Position numbers and translations under genes: made by a program | The notes under the pieces: model-generated | The model's input: the letters and a program-made list of their open reading frames with translations, nothing else | Database searches by the model: none | Told to the model about the DNA's origin: nothing | Assembly (NCBI GenBank): GCA_963759955.1 | Contig: CAVXCA010000101.1 | Span: 1-64,000 of the forward strand | Reading direction: 5' to 3' | Source: Roseiarcus sp963759955 | GTDB taxonomy: Bacteria > Pseudomonadota > Alphaproteobacteria > Rhizobiales > Beijerinckiaceae | DNA: 64,000 nucleotides | Shown here: positions 44,950 through 54,635 of the stretch, piece by piece | Layout of the letters: each line of letters starts with the position of its first letter | Position numbering within the stretch: the first letter of the stretch is position 1

Positions 44950-45888
44950 TTAAGCGCCGGCGGCGATACGGCCGTGATAGCGGATGCGATAGAGCAGGCG
45001 TCCGGCCGGCGCGGAAGAAACGAAGCCGGTCCGGTCATGAAGAATGTTGTTGCAGATCAACCCCTGCCCGGGCTGCATGCGCAAGCGCAACACCAGCGGG
45101 TCGGTCTCCAGAATCTGCTCCAGCGCGGCCACCGCGCGGCGGGTGCGCTCGTCGTCGCGCCAGGAAATGTTTCGCTTGCGCGCGGTGTAGCGCATCCCGA
45201 GCGCGCCGTCGCCGGGATGAACGAAAAACACCGGGCCGACGTTTTCGGCGCGAATCGCGCCATCCGGCTCCACGTTCGCCGGGATGCTCATCGCCTGGGG
45301 ATGCATGAGCGCCTCGATATGCCCGGCATCGAGGTCGCGCAGCCTGAGATAGGCGACTTCGGGATCGAGCAAGCGATTTTCCCCGCCCGCATCCGCGTCG
45401 CGGGCGCAATGCAACAGCATTGCGCGCACGCAACGCTCGGGGCCGTGGTAGTTATAATAGCCGTCGGTGTGCCAACTGATCGGCCGATCGGTGTAAGGAA
45501 TGTAGCCGAGCCGGCCGCCGTCGCGAACGACCTCGATGCTGACGACGCCGTCCGCCTCGGCCGAGCGATGGTCCTCGATCGCCGTCAGGCCGAACGCGGC
45601 GCCGAACGCGATGAGATCGCGGCGCAGGCTTCGCTCGTCCCGCGGCGCCTGCGTAAAGACGTAGAGCGCAGCGTTGGCTCGGCCGCATCGTTCGGCGATG
45701 GCCTCGCGCTCTGCCGCGCTCGGAAGCGCGGGGTCGCGAATTTCGACGACGAGATCCTCGGCGCGCCTGGGATACCGCGCCAACTTCGCGTCGCGCCAGG
45801 CGCGGTAGGACGCCTCGTCGTCGAGATCGAAGGGGTCGCCGCCCGGCCGCCGGCCCGACGGCGCAAAGCGAGCGCGCGTCACTGTCAT
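44950..45888 (-). CDS. Fe(II)/2-oxoglutarate-dependent dioxygenase, TauD/TfdA superfamily
   Basis: A 312-residue oxygenase. The iron ligands are visible: H140 and D142 in SWHTDGYY and H284 in NNILHDRTGF, with a following arginine (GRLLYRIRYH) in the position that binds 2-oxoglutarate. Length and layout fit the TauD/TfdA/gamma-butyrobetaine group. The substrate is unknown; placement inside a sulfur-oxidation locus makes an organosulfur compound plausible, but this is inference. The ATG at 45888 lies in a good context, and a candidate repressor site separates it from dsrA. Confidence 0.82.
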   Translation of the reverse strand: MTVTRARFAPSGRRPGGDPFDLDDEASYRAWRDAKLARYPRRAEDLVVEIRDPALPSAAEREAIAERCGRANAALYVFTQAPRDERSLRRDLIAFGAAFGLTAIEDHRSAEADGVVSIEVVRDGGRLGYIPYTDRPISWHTDGYYNYHGPERCVRAMLLHCARDADAGGENRLLDPEVAYLRLRDLDAGHIEALMHPQAMSIPANVEPDGAIRAENVGPVFFVHPGDGALGMRYTARKRNISWRDDERTRRAVAALEQILETDPLVLRLRMQPGQGLICNNILHDRTGFVSSAPAGRLLYRIRYHGRIAAGA

Positions 45889-45956
45889 CAGACTTCCTCC
45901 CGGATCGCCCGCTGGCCCCTCCCGTTTCGGAGGCCGCCGGCCCTTGAAATTTTTCC

Positions 45957-45973
45957 TATTCACATATTCGTAT
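45957..45973. promoter_or_regulatory. Candidate BigR/SqrR operator between the dioxygenase operon and dsrA
   Basis: T-ATTC-N8-GTAT, one mismatch from ATTC-N8-GAAT, in an AT-rich patch. It resembles the 44099 site closely (14 of 17). The two divergent genes, the dioxygenase (45888) and dsrA (46118), could both be repressed from here and induced by sulfide-derived persulfide. Confidence 0.5.
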
Positions 45974-46117
45974 TTCCTGCTATTATGATAAATAGCTCGG
46001 TTTGCAAAGCACGGATTCGCCGATCGAGCGGCGCGTCGGCCTAAGGCGGACGGGTGTTAAGAAAGTTGCGCGCCGGAACAGCGAGTCGCGCGGCGAATTG
46101 AGACAGGGAGGCGACGC

Positions 46118-47425
46118 ATGTCGGATCACGAGACTACGCACGAGCATGAGGGCGACCCGGCGGCCGGGCATCATGCGACGCCGAATTTGGATCAGCTCGA
46201 AACTGGGCCGTGGCCGAGCTTTGTCAGCGGTTTGAAGCGTCTGCGCGACGCCGCCGACAAGCCGTACGCGCCAATGATGAACGATCTGCTCGGCCAGCTC
46301 GAACATTCTTACCAGGAACGCACGGGCTTCTGGAAGGGCGGCACCGTTTCGGTGCTCGGCTACGGCGGCGGCGTCATTCCACGCTTCTCCGAAGTCGCGG
46401 CGAAATTTCCCGCCTCGAAGGAATTCCACACGCTGCGGGTGCAGCCGCCCGCCGGCTATCATTACACGACCGATCTGCTGCGTAAGCTGTGCGACATCTG
46501 GGAGAAGCACGGCTCCGGTCTGATCGCCTTCCACGGCCAGAGCGGCGACATCATGTTCCAGGGCTGCACCTCGGAAAACGTGCAGAAGGCGTTCGACGAA
46601 TTCAACGAGGCCGGCTTCGACCTCGGCGGCGCCGGCCCCGCTTTGCGCACCTCGATGAGCTGCGTCGGCCACGCGCGCTGCGAAATGTCGTGCTACGACG
46701 AAGTCAGGGCGCACCGCTCGGTCATCAACGAATTCCTCGACGAAATGCATCGTCCGGCGCTGCCCTATAAGTTCAAGTTCAAGTTCTCCGGTTGCGGCAA
46801 CGATTGCGTCAATGCGATCCATCGCGCCGACTTCGCCGTGATCGGCACCTGGCGCGACGACATGAAGGTCAACCAGGACGAAGTGAAGGCGTACGTCGCG
46901 CGGGCCGGCCGCAAATACACCATCGATTCCGTCATCTCGATGTGCCCGACCCGGGCGCTGAGCCTCAACGACGACGACACCCTCGACGTCGACAACAAGT
47001 CGTGCGTGCGCTGCATGCATTGCATCAACGTCATGAACAAGGCGCTGGCGCCCGGCGACGATCGCGGCGCCTCGATTCTCGTCGGCGGCAAGCGTTCGCT
47101 CAAAGTCGGCGACCTGATGGGCACGATGATCATTCCGTTCATCAAGCTCGAAACCGACGAGGACTACGAAAAGCTGGTCGAGCTCGGGCGCCGCCTGATC
47201 GACTTCTTCGCCGAGAACGCGCTCGAACACGAGCGCATCGGCGAGTGCATGGATCGCATCGGCCTGCCCGTCTTCCTCGAAGCGATCGGCATCGATCCCG
47301 ATCCGAACATGGTCAATCATCCACGCACCTCGTGTTACGTGCGCACCGACGACTTCACGGACGAGGCCGAGAAATATTTCGAACGCAAAGCGCGCGAAGC
47401 GGGTCTCAACGTCGCCGCGGACTGA
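46118..47425 (+). CDS. dsrA: Reverse-type dissimilatory sulfite reductase alpha subunit
   Basis: A 435-residue DsrA. The siroheme-iron-sulfur ligands appear as the CVGHARC-EMSC and SGCGNDC blocks, followed by a ferredoxin domain with CPTRAL and CVRCMHCINVMNKAL. It starts with the family-typical HATPNLDQLETGPWPSFVSGLKRL after a short charged extension, behind AGGGAGG. It oxidises persulfidic sulfur from DsrC to sulfite together with DsrB. First gene of the long dsr operon. Confidence 0.95.
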   Translation: MSDHETTHEHEGDPAAGHHATPNLDQLETGPWPSFVSGLKRLRDAADKPYAPMMNDLLGQLEHSYQERTGFWKGGTVSVLGYGGGVIPRFSEVAAKFPASKEFHTLRVQPPAGYHYTTDLLRKLCDIWEKHGSGLIAFHGQSGDIMFQGCTSENVQKAFDEFNEAGFDLGGAGPALRTSMSCVGHARCEMSCYDEVRAHRSVINEFLDEMHRPALPYKFKFKFSGCGNDCVNAIHRADFAVIGTWRDDMKVNQDEVKAYVARAGRKYTIDSVISMCPTRALSLNDDDTLDVDNKSCVRCMHCINVMNKALAPGDDRGASILVGGKRSLKVGDLMGTMIIPFIKLETDEDYEKLVELGRRLIDFFAENALEHERIGECMDRIGLPVFLEAIGIDPDPNMVNHPRTSCYVRTDDFTDEAEKYFERKAREAGLNVAAD

Positions 47426-47509
47426 CGCGGCGCAGGTTCGCTTCCACGCTCCGGCCGCGCAAGCCGCGTCGGCCGGAATTGATGACAACAAATCGGGGAG
47501 ATCTTGTCG

Positions 47510-48589
47510 ATGAGCAGCGCCGTTACGATGCGCCGTCCCGTAGAAACCGGGGTGCCGGATCCGTTTCCGTACATGCATCCGCTTCTGGTCAAGAATTACG
47601 GCAAGTGGGCCTGGCACGACCGCCTGCGCCCGGGCGTCTTGCATCACGTCGCCAAGAGCGGCGACGAGGTGTGGACGGTGCGCGCGGGCACGCAGCGTCA
47701 GATGGACGTCTTCACCGTCCGCAAGCTGTGCGACATCGCCGACCAGTTCGCCGAGGGCCACGTCCGCTTCACCACGCGCAGCAACATCGAATTCATGCTG
47801 AGTGCGAAGAACAAGGTCCAGCCGCTGATCGACGCGCTCGGCGCGGCGGGCTTCCCGGTCGGCGGCACCGGCAATTCGGTGTCGATGATCTCGCACACCC
47901 AGGGCTGGCTGCACTGCGACATTCCCGGCACCGACGCCTCCGGCGTGGTGAAGAGCTTGATGGACATGATGCACCATGAGTTCACCCACGAGGAGATGCC
48001 CAACCGGGTTCGCATCACCACCTCGTGCTGCCAGATCAATTGCGGCGGCCAAGGCGACATCTCCATCAACGTGCAGTACACCAAGCCGCCCAAGATCAAC
48101 CACGACCTGGTCTCGAAGGTCTGCGAGCGCCCCGCGGTGGTCGCACGCTGCCCGGTCGCGGCGATCCGGCCGGCGATGGTCAACGGCAAACCGTCGCTCG
48201 AGGTCGACGAAAAGAAGTGCGTGTGCTGCGGCGCCTGCTACCCGCCCTGCCCCCCGATGCAGATCAACGGCGCGGACTCGACCAAGATCGCGGTGTGGGT
48301 CGGCGGCAAGCACTCCAACGCGCGATCGAAGCCGACATTCCATAAGCTGGTCATCGCCAACCTGCCCAACAACCCGCCGCGCTGGCCGGAAGTCGAGGAG
48401 GTCGTGCGCAAGATCCTCTACGCCTACAAGGAGAACGGCCGCCATTTCGAGCGGATGGGCGAATGGATCGAGCGGATCGGCTGGCCGCGGTTCTTCGAAC
48501 TGACCGGCTTCGCTTTCACCAAGCACCACCTCGACACCTGGACCGGCGCCCGCAAGACCATGAACATGTCGGCCCACGTGCATTTCTGA
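47510..48589 (+). CDS. dsrB: Reverse-type dissimilatory sulfite reductase beta subunit
   Basis: A 359-residue DsrB. It shows VRFTTRSNIEF, the siroheme-cluster block TTSCCQINCGGQGD, and the ferredoxin motif KKCVCCGACYPPCPPM. The usual DsrAB ending with RIGWPRFFELTGF is present. ATG 47510 is preferred over the nearby in-frame TTG because of the GGGGAG eight bases upstream. An 84-base gap separates it from dsrA. Confidence 0.95.
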   Translation: MSSAVTMRRPVETGVPDPFPYMHPLLVKNYGKWAWHDRLRPGVLHHVAKSGDEVWTVRAGTQRQMDVFTVRKLCDIADQFAEGHVRFTTRSNIEFMLSAKNKVQPLIDALGAAGFPVGGTGNSVSMISHTQGWLHCDIPGTDASGVVKSLMDMMHHEFTHEEMPNRVRITTSCCQINCGGQGDISINVQYTKPPKINHDLVSKVCERPAVVARCPVAAIRPAMVNGKPSLEVDEKKCVCCGACYPPCPPMQINGADSTKIAVWVGGKHSNARSKPTFHKLVIANLPNNPPRWPEVEEVVRKILYAYKENGRHFERMGEWIERIGWPRFFELTGFAFTKHHLDTWTGARKTMNMSAHVHF

Positions 48590-48675
48590 GCCGATCGATC
48601 GAGGGGATCGATCGGAAAGAAAGCGCCGCCGCGCGTCGCGCGGCGGAACGCGGTCAATCATAAGGAGAAACGGTT

Positions 48676-49068
48676 TTGCGTTTCGGGATTGTCGTCAACG
48701 AAGGGCCGTACACGCATCAGGCGTCGGACTCGGCCTATCAATTCGCCAAGGCGGTGCTGGCCAAGGGGCACGAAATTTTTCGCGTGTTCTTCTACCATGA
48801 CGGCGTCAACAACGGCACGCGCTTCACCGTGCCGCCGCAGGACGACCGCAACCTCCAGCGCCTGTGGAGCGAGCTGGCCGATAAGCACAAGCTCGACCTC
48901 GTCGTCTGCATCGCCGCCGCGCAGCGGCGCGGCATTCTCGACGCCAACGAGGCCAAGCGCCAGGGCAAGGACGGCGACAACATCGCCCCCGGCTTCCGCA
49001 TCTCCGGACTCGGGCAATTGATCGAGGCGGGCATTCAAGCCGACCGCCTCGTCGTTTTCGGCGATTGA
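48676..49068 (+). CDS. dsrE: DsrE, sulfur-relay protein
   Basis: A 130-residue DsrE. The active cysteine is C78 (LDLVVCIAAAQRRG), the same position as in Allochromatium vinosum, and the C-terminus reads RISGLGQLIEAGIQADRLV. The start is TTG, with AAGGAG seven to eight bases upstream. DsrE is the sulfur-accepting subunit of the DsrEFH complex, which takes sulfur from TusA and passes it to DsrC. The gene set dsrEFH is a marker of sulfur oxidation, not sulfate reduction. Confidence 0.93.
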   Translation: MRFGIVVNEGPYTHQASDSAYQFAKAVLAKGHEIFRVFFYHDGVNNGTRFTVPPQDDRNLQRLWSELADKHKLDLVVCIAAAQRRGILDANEAKRQGKDGDNIAPGFRISGLGQLIEAGIQADRLVVFGD

Positions 49069-49079
49069 GGGGGCGCACG

Positions 49080-49496
49080 ATGTCTGAAGAGACGAACAAG
49101 AAGAAGTTTCTCTATATCAATCGCCGCGCGCCTTACGGAACGATCTACGCGTTGGAATCGCTCGAAGTGATTCTGATCGGCGCCGCGTTCGAGCAGGACG
49201 TCAGCGTCGCGTTTCTCGACGACGGCGTGTTCCAGCTGATGAACGGCCAGGACACCGCGGGCGTCGGCATGAAGAACTTCTCCAAGACCTACAAGGCCCT
49301 CGGGGACTACGAGGTCCGCAAGCTCTACGTCGAGCGCGAGTCCCTGGCCGAGCGCGGCCTCACGGTCGAAGATTTGATGCCGATCACCTACGAAGACGAG
49401 AACGAGGATTACGCTGAAAAGCCGTCGATCCACCTCGTCGACCGTTCCGAAATGGCCAAGGTCATTGCGGGACAAGACGTGATCCTGAGTTTTTGA
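49080..49496 (+). CDS. dsrF: DsrF subunit of the DsrEFH sulfurtransferase
   Basis: A 138-residue DsrF. It has the family's FLYINRRAPYGTIYALESLEVILIGAAFEQDVSVAFLDDGVFQL beginning and FSKTYKALGDYEVRKLYVERESL. It lacks a conserved active cysteine, as expected for DsrF. It lies 11 bases after dsrE and 9 before dsrH. Confidence 0.93.
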   Translation: MSEETNKKKFLYINRRAPYGTIYALESLEVILIGAAFEQDVSVAFLDDGVFQLMNGQDTAGVGMKNFSKTYKALGDYEVRKLYVERESLAERGLTVEDLMPITYEDENEDYAEKPSIHLVDRSEMAKVIAGQDVILSF

Positions 49497-49505
49497 GGCC
49501 CCAGC

Positions 49506-49814
49506 ATGTCGACGCTTCACACCATCAACAAATCGCCGTTCGAACGCTCGTCGCTGAAGAGCTGTCTCGATCACGTCGCTGACGGCGACGCCGTGCTCAT
49601 GATCGAGGACGGCGTGGTCGGCGCGCGCAAGGGCAGCGCCTTCGCCGAAGCGCTGCGCGCCAAGCAGCCTTCGTGCGCCCTTTACATTCTCGGACCCGAC
49701 CTCGCCGCGCGCGGCATGAAGGCCGAGGACCTCGTCGAAGGCGTCGGCGTCGTGGACTACGGCGGCTTTGTGGATCTCGCGGCGGGCGCGGCCCGCGTCT
49801 GCGCATGGCTTTAA
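49506..49814 (+). CDS. dsrH: DsrH subunit of the DsrEFH sulfurtransferase
   Basis: A 102-residue DsrH. Its conserved cysteine is C20 (SLKSCLDHV), matching the family. LMIEDGVVGARKGS and LYILGPDLAARG are typical DsrH/TusB blocks. It completes the hexameric DsrEFH carrier and is followed 39 bases later by dsrC. Confidence 0.92.
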   Translation: MSTLHTINKSPFERSSLKSCLDHVADGDAVLMIEDGVVGARKGSAFAEALRAKQPSCALYILGPDLAARGMKAEDLVEGVGVVDYGGFVDLAAGAARVCAWL

Positions 49815-49853
49815 GGGTATCGGCTGCAATTCCAACAATCGGGAGACAATGAA

Positions 49854-50189
49854 ATGGATGCATATTCGATCAACGGCACGGTCGCCGAGCATGACGAAGA
49901 AGGCTATCTGACCGACATCGGCGTCTGGACGCCAGAACTGGCGAACATGATCGCCAAGGCCGAGGGCATCGAGTTGACCCCCGACCACTGGGAAGTGGTC
50001 AACTTCCTGCGTGAATATTACGAGGAATACCAGATCGCTCCCGCCGTGCGCATTCTCGTCAAGGAGATGACGAAGAAGTTCGGCAAAGAGAAGGGCGATC
50101 AGAAGGCGCTCTACGCGCTCTTCCCCTACGGCCCGGCCAAACAAGCCTGCAAGATCGCCGGCCTGCCGAAGCCGACCGGCTGCATCTGA
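49854..50189 (+). CDS. dsrC: DsrC, sulfur-carrying substrate protein of DsrAB
   Basis: A 111-residue true DsrC. Both C-terminal cysteines are present, C99 and the penultimate C110 (KQACKIAGLPKPTGCI), ten residues apart. The family insert KKFGKEKGDQK is also present. DsrC binds sulfur as a trisulfide or persulfide between these cysteines, passes it to DsrAB, and returns electrons to the membrane via DsrMKJOP. The start follows GGGAGA at a normal distance. Confidence 0.96.
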   Translation: MDAYSINGTVAEHDEEGYLTDIGVWTPELANMIAKAEGIELTPDHWEVVNFLREYYEEYQIAPAVRILVKEMTKKFGKEKGDQKALYALFPYGPAKQACKIAGLPKPTGCI

Positions 50190-50246
50190 CCGCAGCGCGC
50201 GGAACAACAAGCGTCGCGAGCGAGCGGCGCGCAGGGGAGGGAACGG

Positions 50247-50963
50247 ATGCGAACGGCGATCTTTGCGCTGGCGTTCTATGGAGCGGCGCTCGTCCTTTTG
50301 GGTGGGCTCGGCTACCGGATTTGGCGCTATGCGACGACGCCGGCGCCGCTGAAGATTCCGACCACCCCCGCGCCGCTCACGCGCGGCGGCGTCGTGGTGC
50401 GCATGGCTGAGGAGGTCGTTCTCTTCCACAGCCTGTTCAAGGCCAACAAATGGATCTGGCTGTTCGGCTGGGTCTTTCACGCGGCGCTCGCGTTGGTGCT
50501 GCTGCGCCATCTTCGCTACTTCACCCAACCCGTGCCGATGGTCGTCGCGCTCGCTCAGCCGTTCGGGATCCTCGCGGGTTTCGCCATGGCGGCGGGGGTC
50601 CTCGCGCTTTGGGCGCGCCGGCTGATCGTGCCGCGCGTGCGCTATATCAGCGACCCCTCCGACCACCTCATGCTGTTCCTATTCGTCGCCATCGCCGCCA
50701 GCGGGCTGACGATGAAATTCATCGCGCACACCGACATCGTCGCGGTGAAGGCGTTCTTCCTCGGGCTGATGTATTTCGATTGGCGCCCGCTTCCCGACGA
50801 TCCGGCGTTGCTCGTTCATCTCACGCTCGTACTGACGCTGATGATCGTGTTTCCGTTCTCGAAGCTGCTGCACGCCCCCGGCGTGTTCTTCAGCCCCAGC
50901 CGCAACCAGGCGGACAACAGCCGCGAGCGCCGCTACGTCGCGCGCGTTCCGCGCAAAGCCTAG
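50247..50963 (+). CDS. dsrM: DsrM, membrane b-type cytochrome subunit
   Basis: A 238-residue integral membrane protein with about five segments, including ALAFYGAALVLLGGLGYRI and LFVAIAASGLTMKFIAH. It resembles the NarI-like haem-b subunit DsrM of the DsrMKJOP complex and has several histidines suited to haem ligation. It exchanges electrons with the quinone pool. It is followed 11 bases later by dsrK. Confidence 0.9.
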   Translation: MRTAIFALAFYGAALVLLGGLGYRIWRYATTPAPLKIPTTPAPLTRGGVVVRMAEEVVLFHSLFKANKWIWLFGWVFHAALALVLLRHLRYFTQPVPMVVALAQPFGILAGFAMAAGVLALWARRLIVPRVRYISDPSDHLMLFLFVAIAASGLTMKFIAHTDIVAVKAFFLGLMYFDWRPLPDDPALLVHLTLVLTLMIVFPFSKLLHAPGVFFSPSRNQADNSRERRYVARVPRKA

Positions 50964-50974
50964 GGAGAGCGACG

Positions 50975-52532
50975 ATGGCGGCGGCGCCCAGCAAATTCGA
51001 TGCGAAGCAACACGTGGTCGGCGATCCCCTCGAGATTCCGCCGCTTGCCTGCGGCGCGATGGCGGGCTCCAAGCCCTACCCCGCCGCGCCGGCGCATCAA
51101 AAGGCGCTCGGCTTTCCCGAGACGCTGGTCGAGGACTGGCATGACAAGGCGATCGGGCGGCTCGGCGAACTCTTGAACAGTTCGAGAGCGCTGCGGGTCT
51201 ATCTCGATTCCTGCGTGCGATGCGGCGCCTGCACCGACAAGTGCCACTATTTCCTCGGCACCGGCGATCCCAAAAACATGCCGGTCGCCCGGCAGAACCT
51301 GCTGCGCAAGGTCTATCGGCGCCATTTCACCTGGGCGGGCAAACTCGTGCCCTGGCTGGTCGGCGCGGAGGATCTCACCCAGGAGGTGCTCGACGACTGG
51401 TACAGCTATTTCCACCAGTGCTCGCAGTGCCGGCGCTGCTCCGTCTATTGCCCCTACGGCATCGACACCGCCGAGATTTCCATGGCCGCGCGCGACATCA
51501 TGGACACGATCGGCCTGGGGCAGAAGTACTCCAACGAGATCATCGCCAAGGTGTTCAGCGTCGGCAACAATCTCGGCCTGCCGCCGAAGGCGCTGAAGGC
51601 GACGCTCGCCGGCCTCGAGGAGGACATCGAGGCGGAGACCGGCGTCGCAGTGCGCTTGCCGCTGGACGAGAAGGGCGCCGACATCCTGCTGGTCACGCCG
51701 AGCGCCGACTTCTTCGCCTCGCCGCACATGGAAGGCCTGATCGGCTACGCCAAAGTTCTGCACGAAGCCGGCGTCAGCTGGACGTTCAGTTCGCATGCCT
51801 CCGAGGCCGCCAATTTCGGCATGTTCATCGGTTCGCAAGAGAACATGAAGAAGGTGTCGCTGCGCATCCGCAAGGCGGCCGAGGACCTCGGCGTCAAGCG
51901 CCTCGTGTTCGGCGAGTGCGGGCACGCCTGGCGCATCGCCTACAGCTTCCTCAACACGCTCGCCGGCCCGTTCGATTTCCTCGATCCCAACTATCCGGTT
52001 CCGCAGCACATCTGCGAATTCACCTACGACCTGATCCAGAAGGGCAAGCTGCGCTTCGACAAATCGAAGAACGACGATTTCCGCCTGACGTTCCACGAAC
52101 TCTTGCAACGTCGCGCGCGCCTCGCGCATGGGCGACAAGCCGGGCGGGCAATTCACCATTCCGCGCGACATCCTGCGCGCTGCGTGCAACCATTTCTTCG
52201 ACATGGCGCCGGACACGATCCATGAAAGCACGGTGTGCTGCGGCGGCGGCGGGGGGCTGCTGACCGACGAATTGATGGACGTGCGCACCAAAGGCGCCCA
52301 GCCGCGCATGCGGGCGCTGCGCGAAGTCGCCGACGAGCACGGCGTCACCCACATGGCGGCCATCTGCGCGATCTGCAAGGCGCAATTCTCGAAGGTGCTG
52401 CCGCTTTTCGGCTTCGACCGCGAGGCGATCGTCAGCGTCCATCAGATGGTGTCCAACGCCATTGTCCTGACCGGCTCGACGCAGGCCGAAGAATTCGACG
52501 CCAAACAGAAATCCTCTTTGCAAGAAGCGTGA
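50975..52532 (+). CDS. dsrK: DsrK, HdrD-like iron-sulfur subunit, with one apparent frameshift
   Basis: A protein of about 518 residues that oxidises DsrC thiols at its catalytic 4Fe-4S centre. Two ferredoxin motifs (CVRCGACTDKCHYF, CSQCRRCSVYCPYG) lie in the N-terminal half; the C-terminal part holds the CCGGGGGLL and ICAICKAQF CCG-type motifs. The frames join at about 52100, within the block CNVARASRMGDKPGGQF, where one extra base is needed to explain the break. Everything on both sides is intact, so a consensus error is the simplest reading. The last 27 residues are echoed in the small scar ORF at 54504-54626. Confidence 0.88.
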
Positions 52533-52544
52533 GGGGTCACGACG

Positions 52545-54499
52545 ATGAGCGAAACGGTTCCGGGCCAAGCGCACACCTTCCGTCGATTTCAAGAGCGGCG
52601 AGTTCCCATGGGATCACCAAGACCTGGGCAAGAAGATTTTCCAGGCCGATCACTCCTACAAGTGCCCGACCTACGTCATGCGCACGGCGCCCTGTCAGGC
52701 CTCTTGCCCCTCGGGGCACGACATTCGCGGCTGGCTGGCGATCGCGCGCGGCATGGAAAAGCCACCGGTCGCGGGCATGAAATGGCAGGAATACGCTTTT
52801 CTGCGCATGGTCGAAGCCAATCCGTTTCCCGCCGTCATGGGGCTCGTCTGCCCGGCGCCGTGCGAGGACGGCTGCAATCGCAACGAGGTCGACGATCACA
52901 TCGGCATCAACGCGGTCGAACATTTCGTCGGCCACTACGCCCTCGAGCACGGATTGAAATTGCCTCCGGCGGGCGAACCGACTGGCAAGCGCGTCGCCCT
53001 CGTCGGCGGCGGCCCGGCCAGCCTAGCCGCCGCCTATTTCCTGCGCCGCAAAGGCCACGCCTGCACGATATTCGAGGCGCGCGCCGAACTCGGCGGCATG
53101 GTGCGCTACGGCATTCCCGGCTATCGCACGCCGCGCGACGTGCTCGACGGCGAAATCCAGCGCATTCTCGACTTGGGGGTCGAGGTGCGCACAGGCGTCA
53201 AGATCGGCGTGGACATCTCGCTCGATGAATTGCAGCGCGATTACGACGCGGTGTTCATCGGATCCGGCGCGCAGAGCGGAACGCCGCTCGCCGTGCCCGG
53301 GGCGAAGGAAGCGGCCAACTGCGTCAGCGGCATCGCCTTCCTGGAAGCCTTCAACGAAGGCAGGCTCAAGGTCGGCGCTGGACGCGTGCTGGTCATCGGC
53401 GGCGGCGACACCGCCATGGACGTCGCCGCCGTGGCGCGCAGGCTCGGACATATCACGCAGATCCACGAAAAGGACCGGCCCGAATACGTCGTGCTCGGCC
53501 AAACAACCCACGACGCCGCCGCGGCCGCCCAGCGGCAGGGCGCGGACGTGACCATCGTCTACCGACGTCCGATCGAGAAAATGCCCGCTTCGAAAGCCGA
53601 AATCGAGCAGGTGACGCGAGAGGGCGTGAAGATCCTCAGCTCGCTCGCGCCCGTCGCGGTGACGCTCGACGCGCCCGGCCACGCCAAAGCTCTGCGGGTC
53701 GTCGAGGTCGATTGGTCGGGCGGCAAGATGATGGTCAAGGAGGGCACCGAACGAGACATCGAGTGCGACATGATCGTCGCCGCAGTCGGCCAGGCCGGCG
53801 ACTTCACCGGACTGGAGACGATCGACAACGGCAAGGGCGCCGCCGCCTCCGACGCATGGGGGCGCTCGCCGAAGCGCCCAGGCGTGTTCGTCGGCGGCGA
53901 CGTAATCCGCCCCCACCTGCTGACGACGGCGATCGGTCACGCCTGGAACGCGGCCCAGAGCATCGATCATTATCTCAAGGGGGAAGATCAACCGAACTCT
54001 GCCCAAGCTCAACGTGCATCTTTTCAACCTGCTGGAGAAGCTGAAGGAAACGGGGCGAGAGCCCGCCGCGTACGACCACAAACAAAGCGGCGGGACCGAT
54101 CACGCCGCCTACGCGGTGCACAACTTCGAGGACCGCGGCCGATCCCAGATCGTTCCCGCCGACGAGTTGTTCCTGGGGCATTTCCCTTACACGGCCCGCA
54201 AGTCCCGCACCGAGAAAGCGATCGACGCGGGCAACGTGCTGGGAAATTTCGAGGCGCGCCTCCTGCCATTGCAGGAAAAAGAGACGCAGGCCGAGGCCGA
54301 GCGCTGCATGAGCTGCGGCCTGTGCTTCGAGTGCGACAATTGCGTCATCTACTGCCCGCAAGCGGCGGTCGCGCGCGTTCCAAAGAAGGAACGCACACTC
54401 GGACGCTACGTCGAGACCGATTACTCCAAGTGCGTCGGCTGCCACATCTGCCTGGACGTGTGCCCGACCGGCTACATTCAAATGGGCCTGGGGGAGTAG
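52545..54499 (+). CDS. dsrL: DsrL, NAD(P)H-coupled oxidoreductase, first copy, two apparent frameshifts
   Basis: A GltD-like flavoprotein of about 650 residues. The N-terminal cysteine cluster (CQASCPSGHD, CPAPCEDGCNRNEV), FAD motif GGGPASLAAAYFL and NAD(P) motif VIGGGDTAMDVAAVA are followed by the canonical VTIVYRRPIEKMP and by a C-terminal ferredoxin (CMSCGLCFECDNCVIYCP, CVGCHICLDVCPTGY). One extra T in the run at 52587-52589 and one extra base near 53997 break the frame. The protein would pass electrons from DsrAB to NAD(P). It is the upstream member of a tandem pair. Confidence 0.85.
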
Positions 54500-54503
54500 C
54501 GAA

Positions 54504-54626
54504 ATGCCGCGATCCTCGCTGCTTCCGCCCGACGAACCGACGACGTCGAACGCCATCGGCCCGACGGCCTCGACGCAGTCCGAAGAAATCGCAGCCAAAC
54601 AGAAATCCGCTTTGCAAGAGGCGTGA
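54504..54626 (+). pseudogene. Duplication scar: dsrJ-like start fused to a dsrK-like C-terminus
   Basis: A 40-codon open frame between the two dsrL genes. Its C-terminal half (NAIGPTASTQSEEIAAKQ then KSALQEA) closely matches the last residues of dsrK (NAIVLTGSTQAEEFDAKQ then KSSLQEA). Its start sits in the same context after dsrL as the start of dsrJ after the second dsrL (gtagcg, ATG, then a CGA/CTGCTT pattern). This is what the junction of a tandem duplication covering the end of dsrK, dsrL and the start of dsrJ would leave. It is probably not a functional protein. Confidence 0.75.
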
Positions 54627-54635
54627 GGAGACACG

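Noticed and set aside
44950..45888. Naming the dioxygenase TauD (taurine dioxygenase)
   Set aside because: The iron ligands show only the superfamily. There are no taurine transport genes in the window and substrate residues cannot be assigned.
45983..48661. An 892-codon open frame antisense to dsrA and dsrB
   Set aside because: It is the complement of two fully conserved genes and shows no motif of its own. High GC content makes stop codons rare on the opposite strand.
52545..54499. Calling the first dsrL copy a pseudogene
   Set aside because: Its frameshifts are single-base, one in a T-run, with conserved sequence on both sides, and similar breaks occur in the essential neighbours dsrK and dsrO. 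Sequencing error is more likely until tested.
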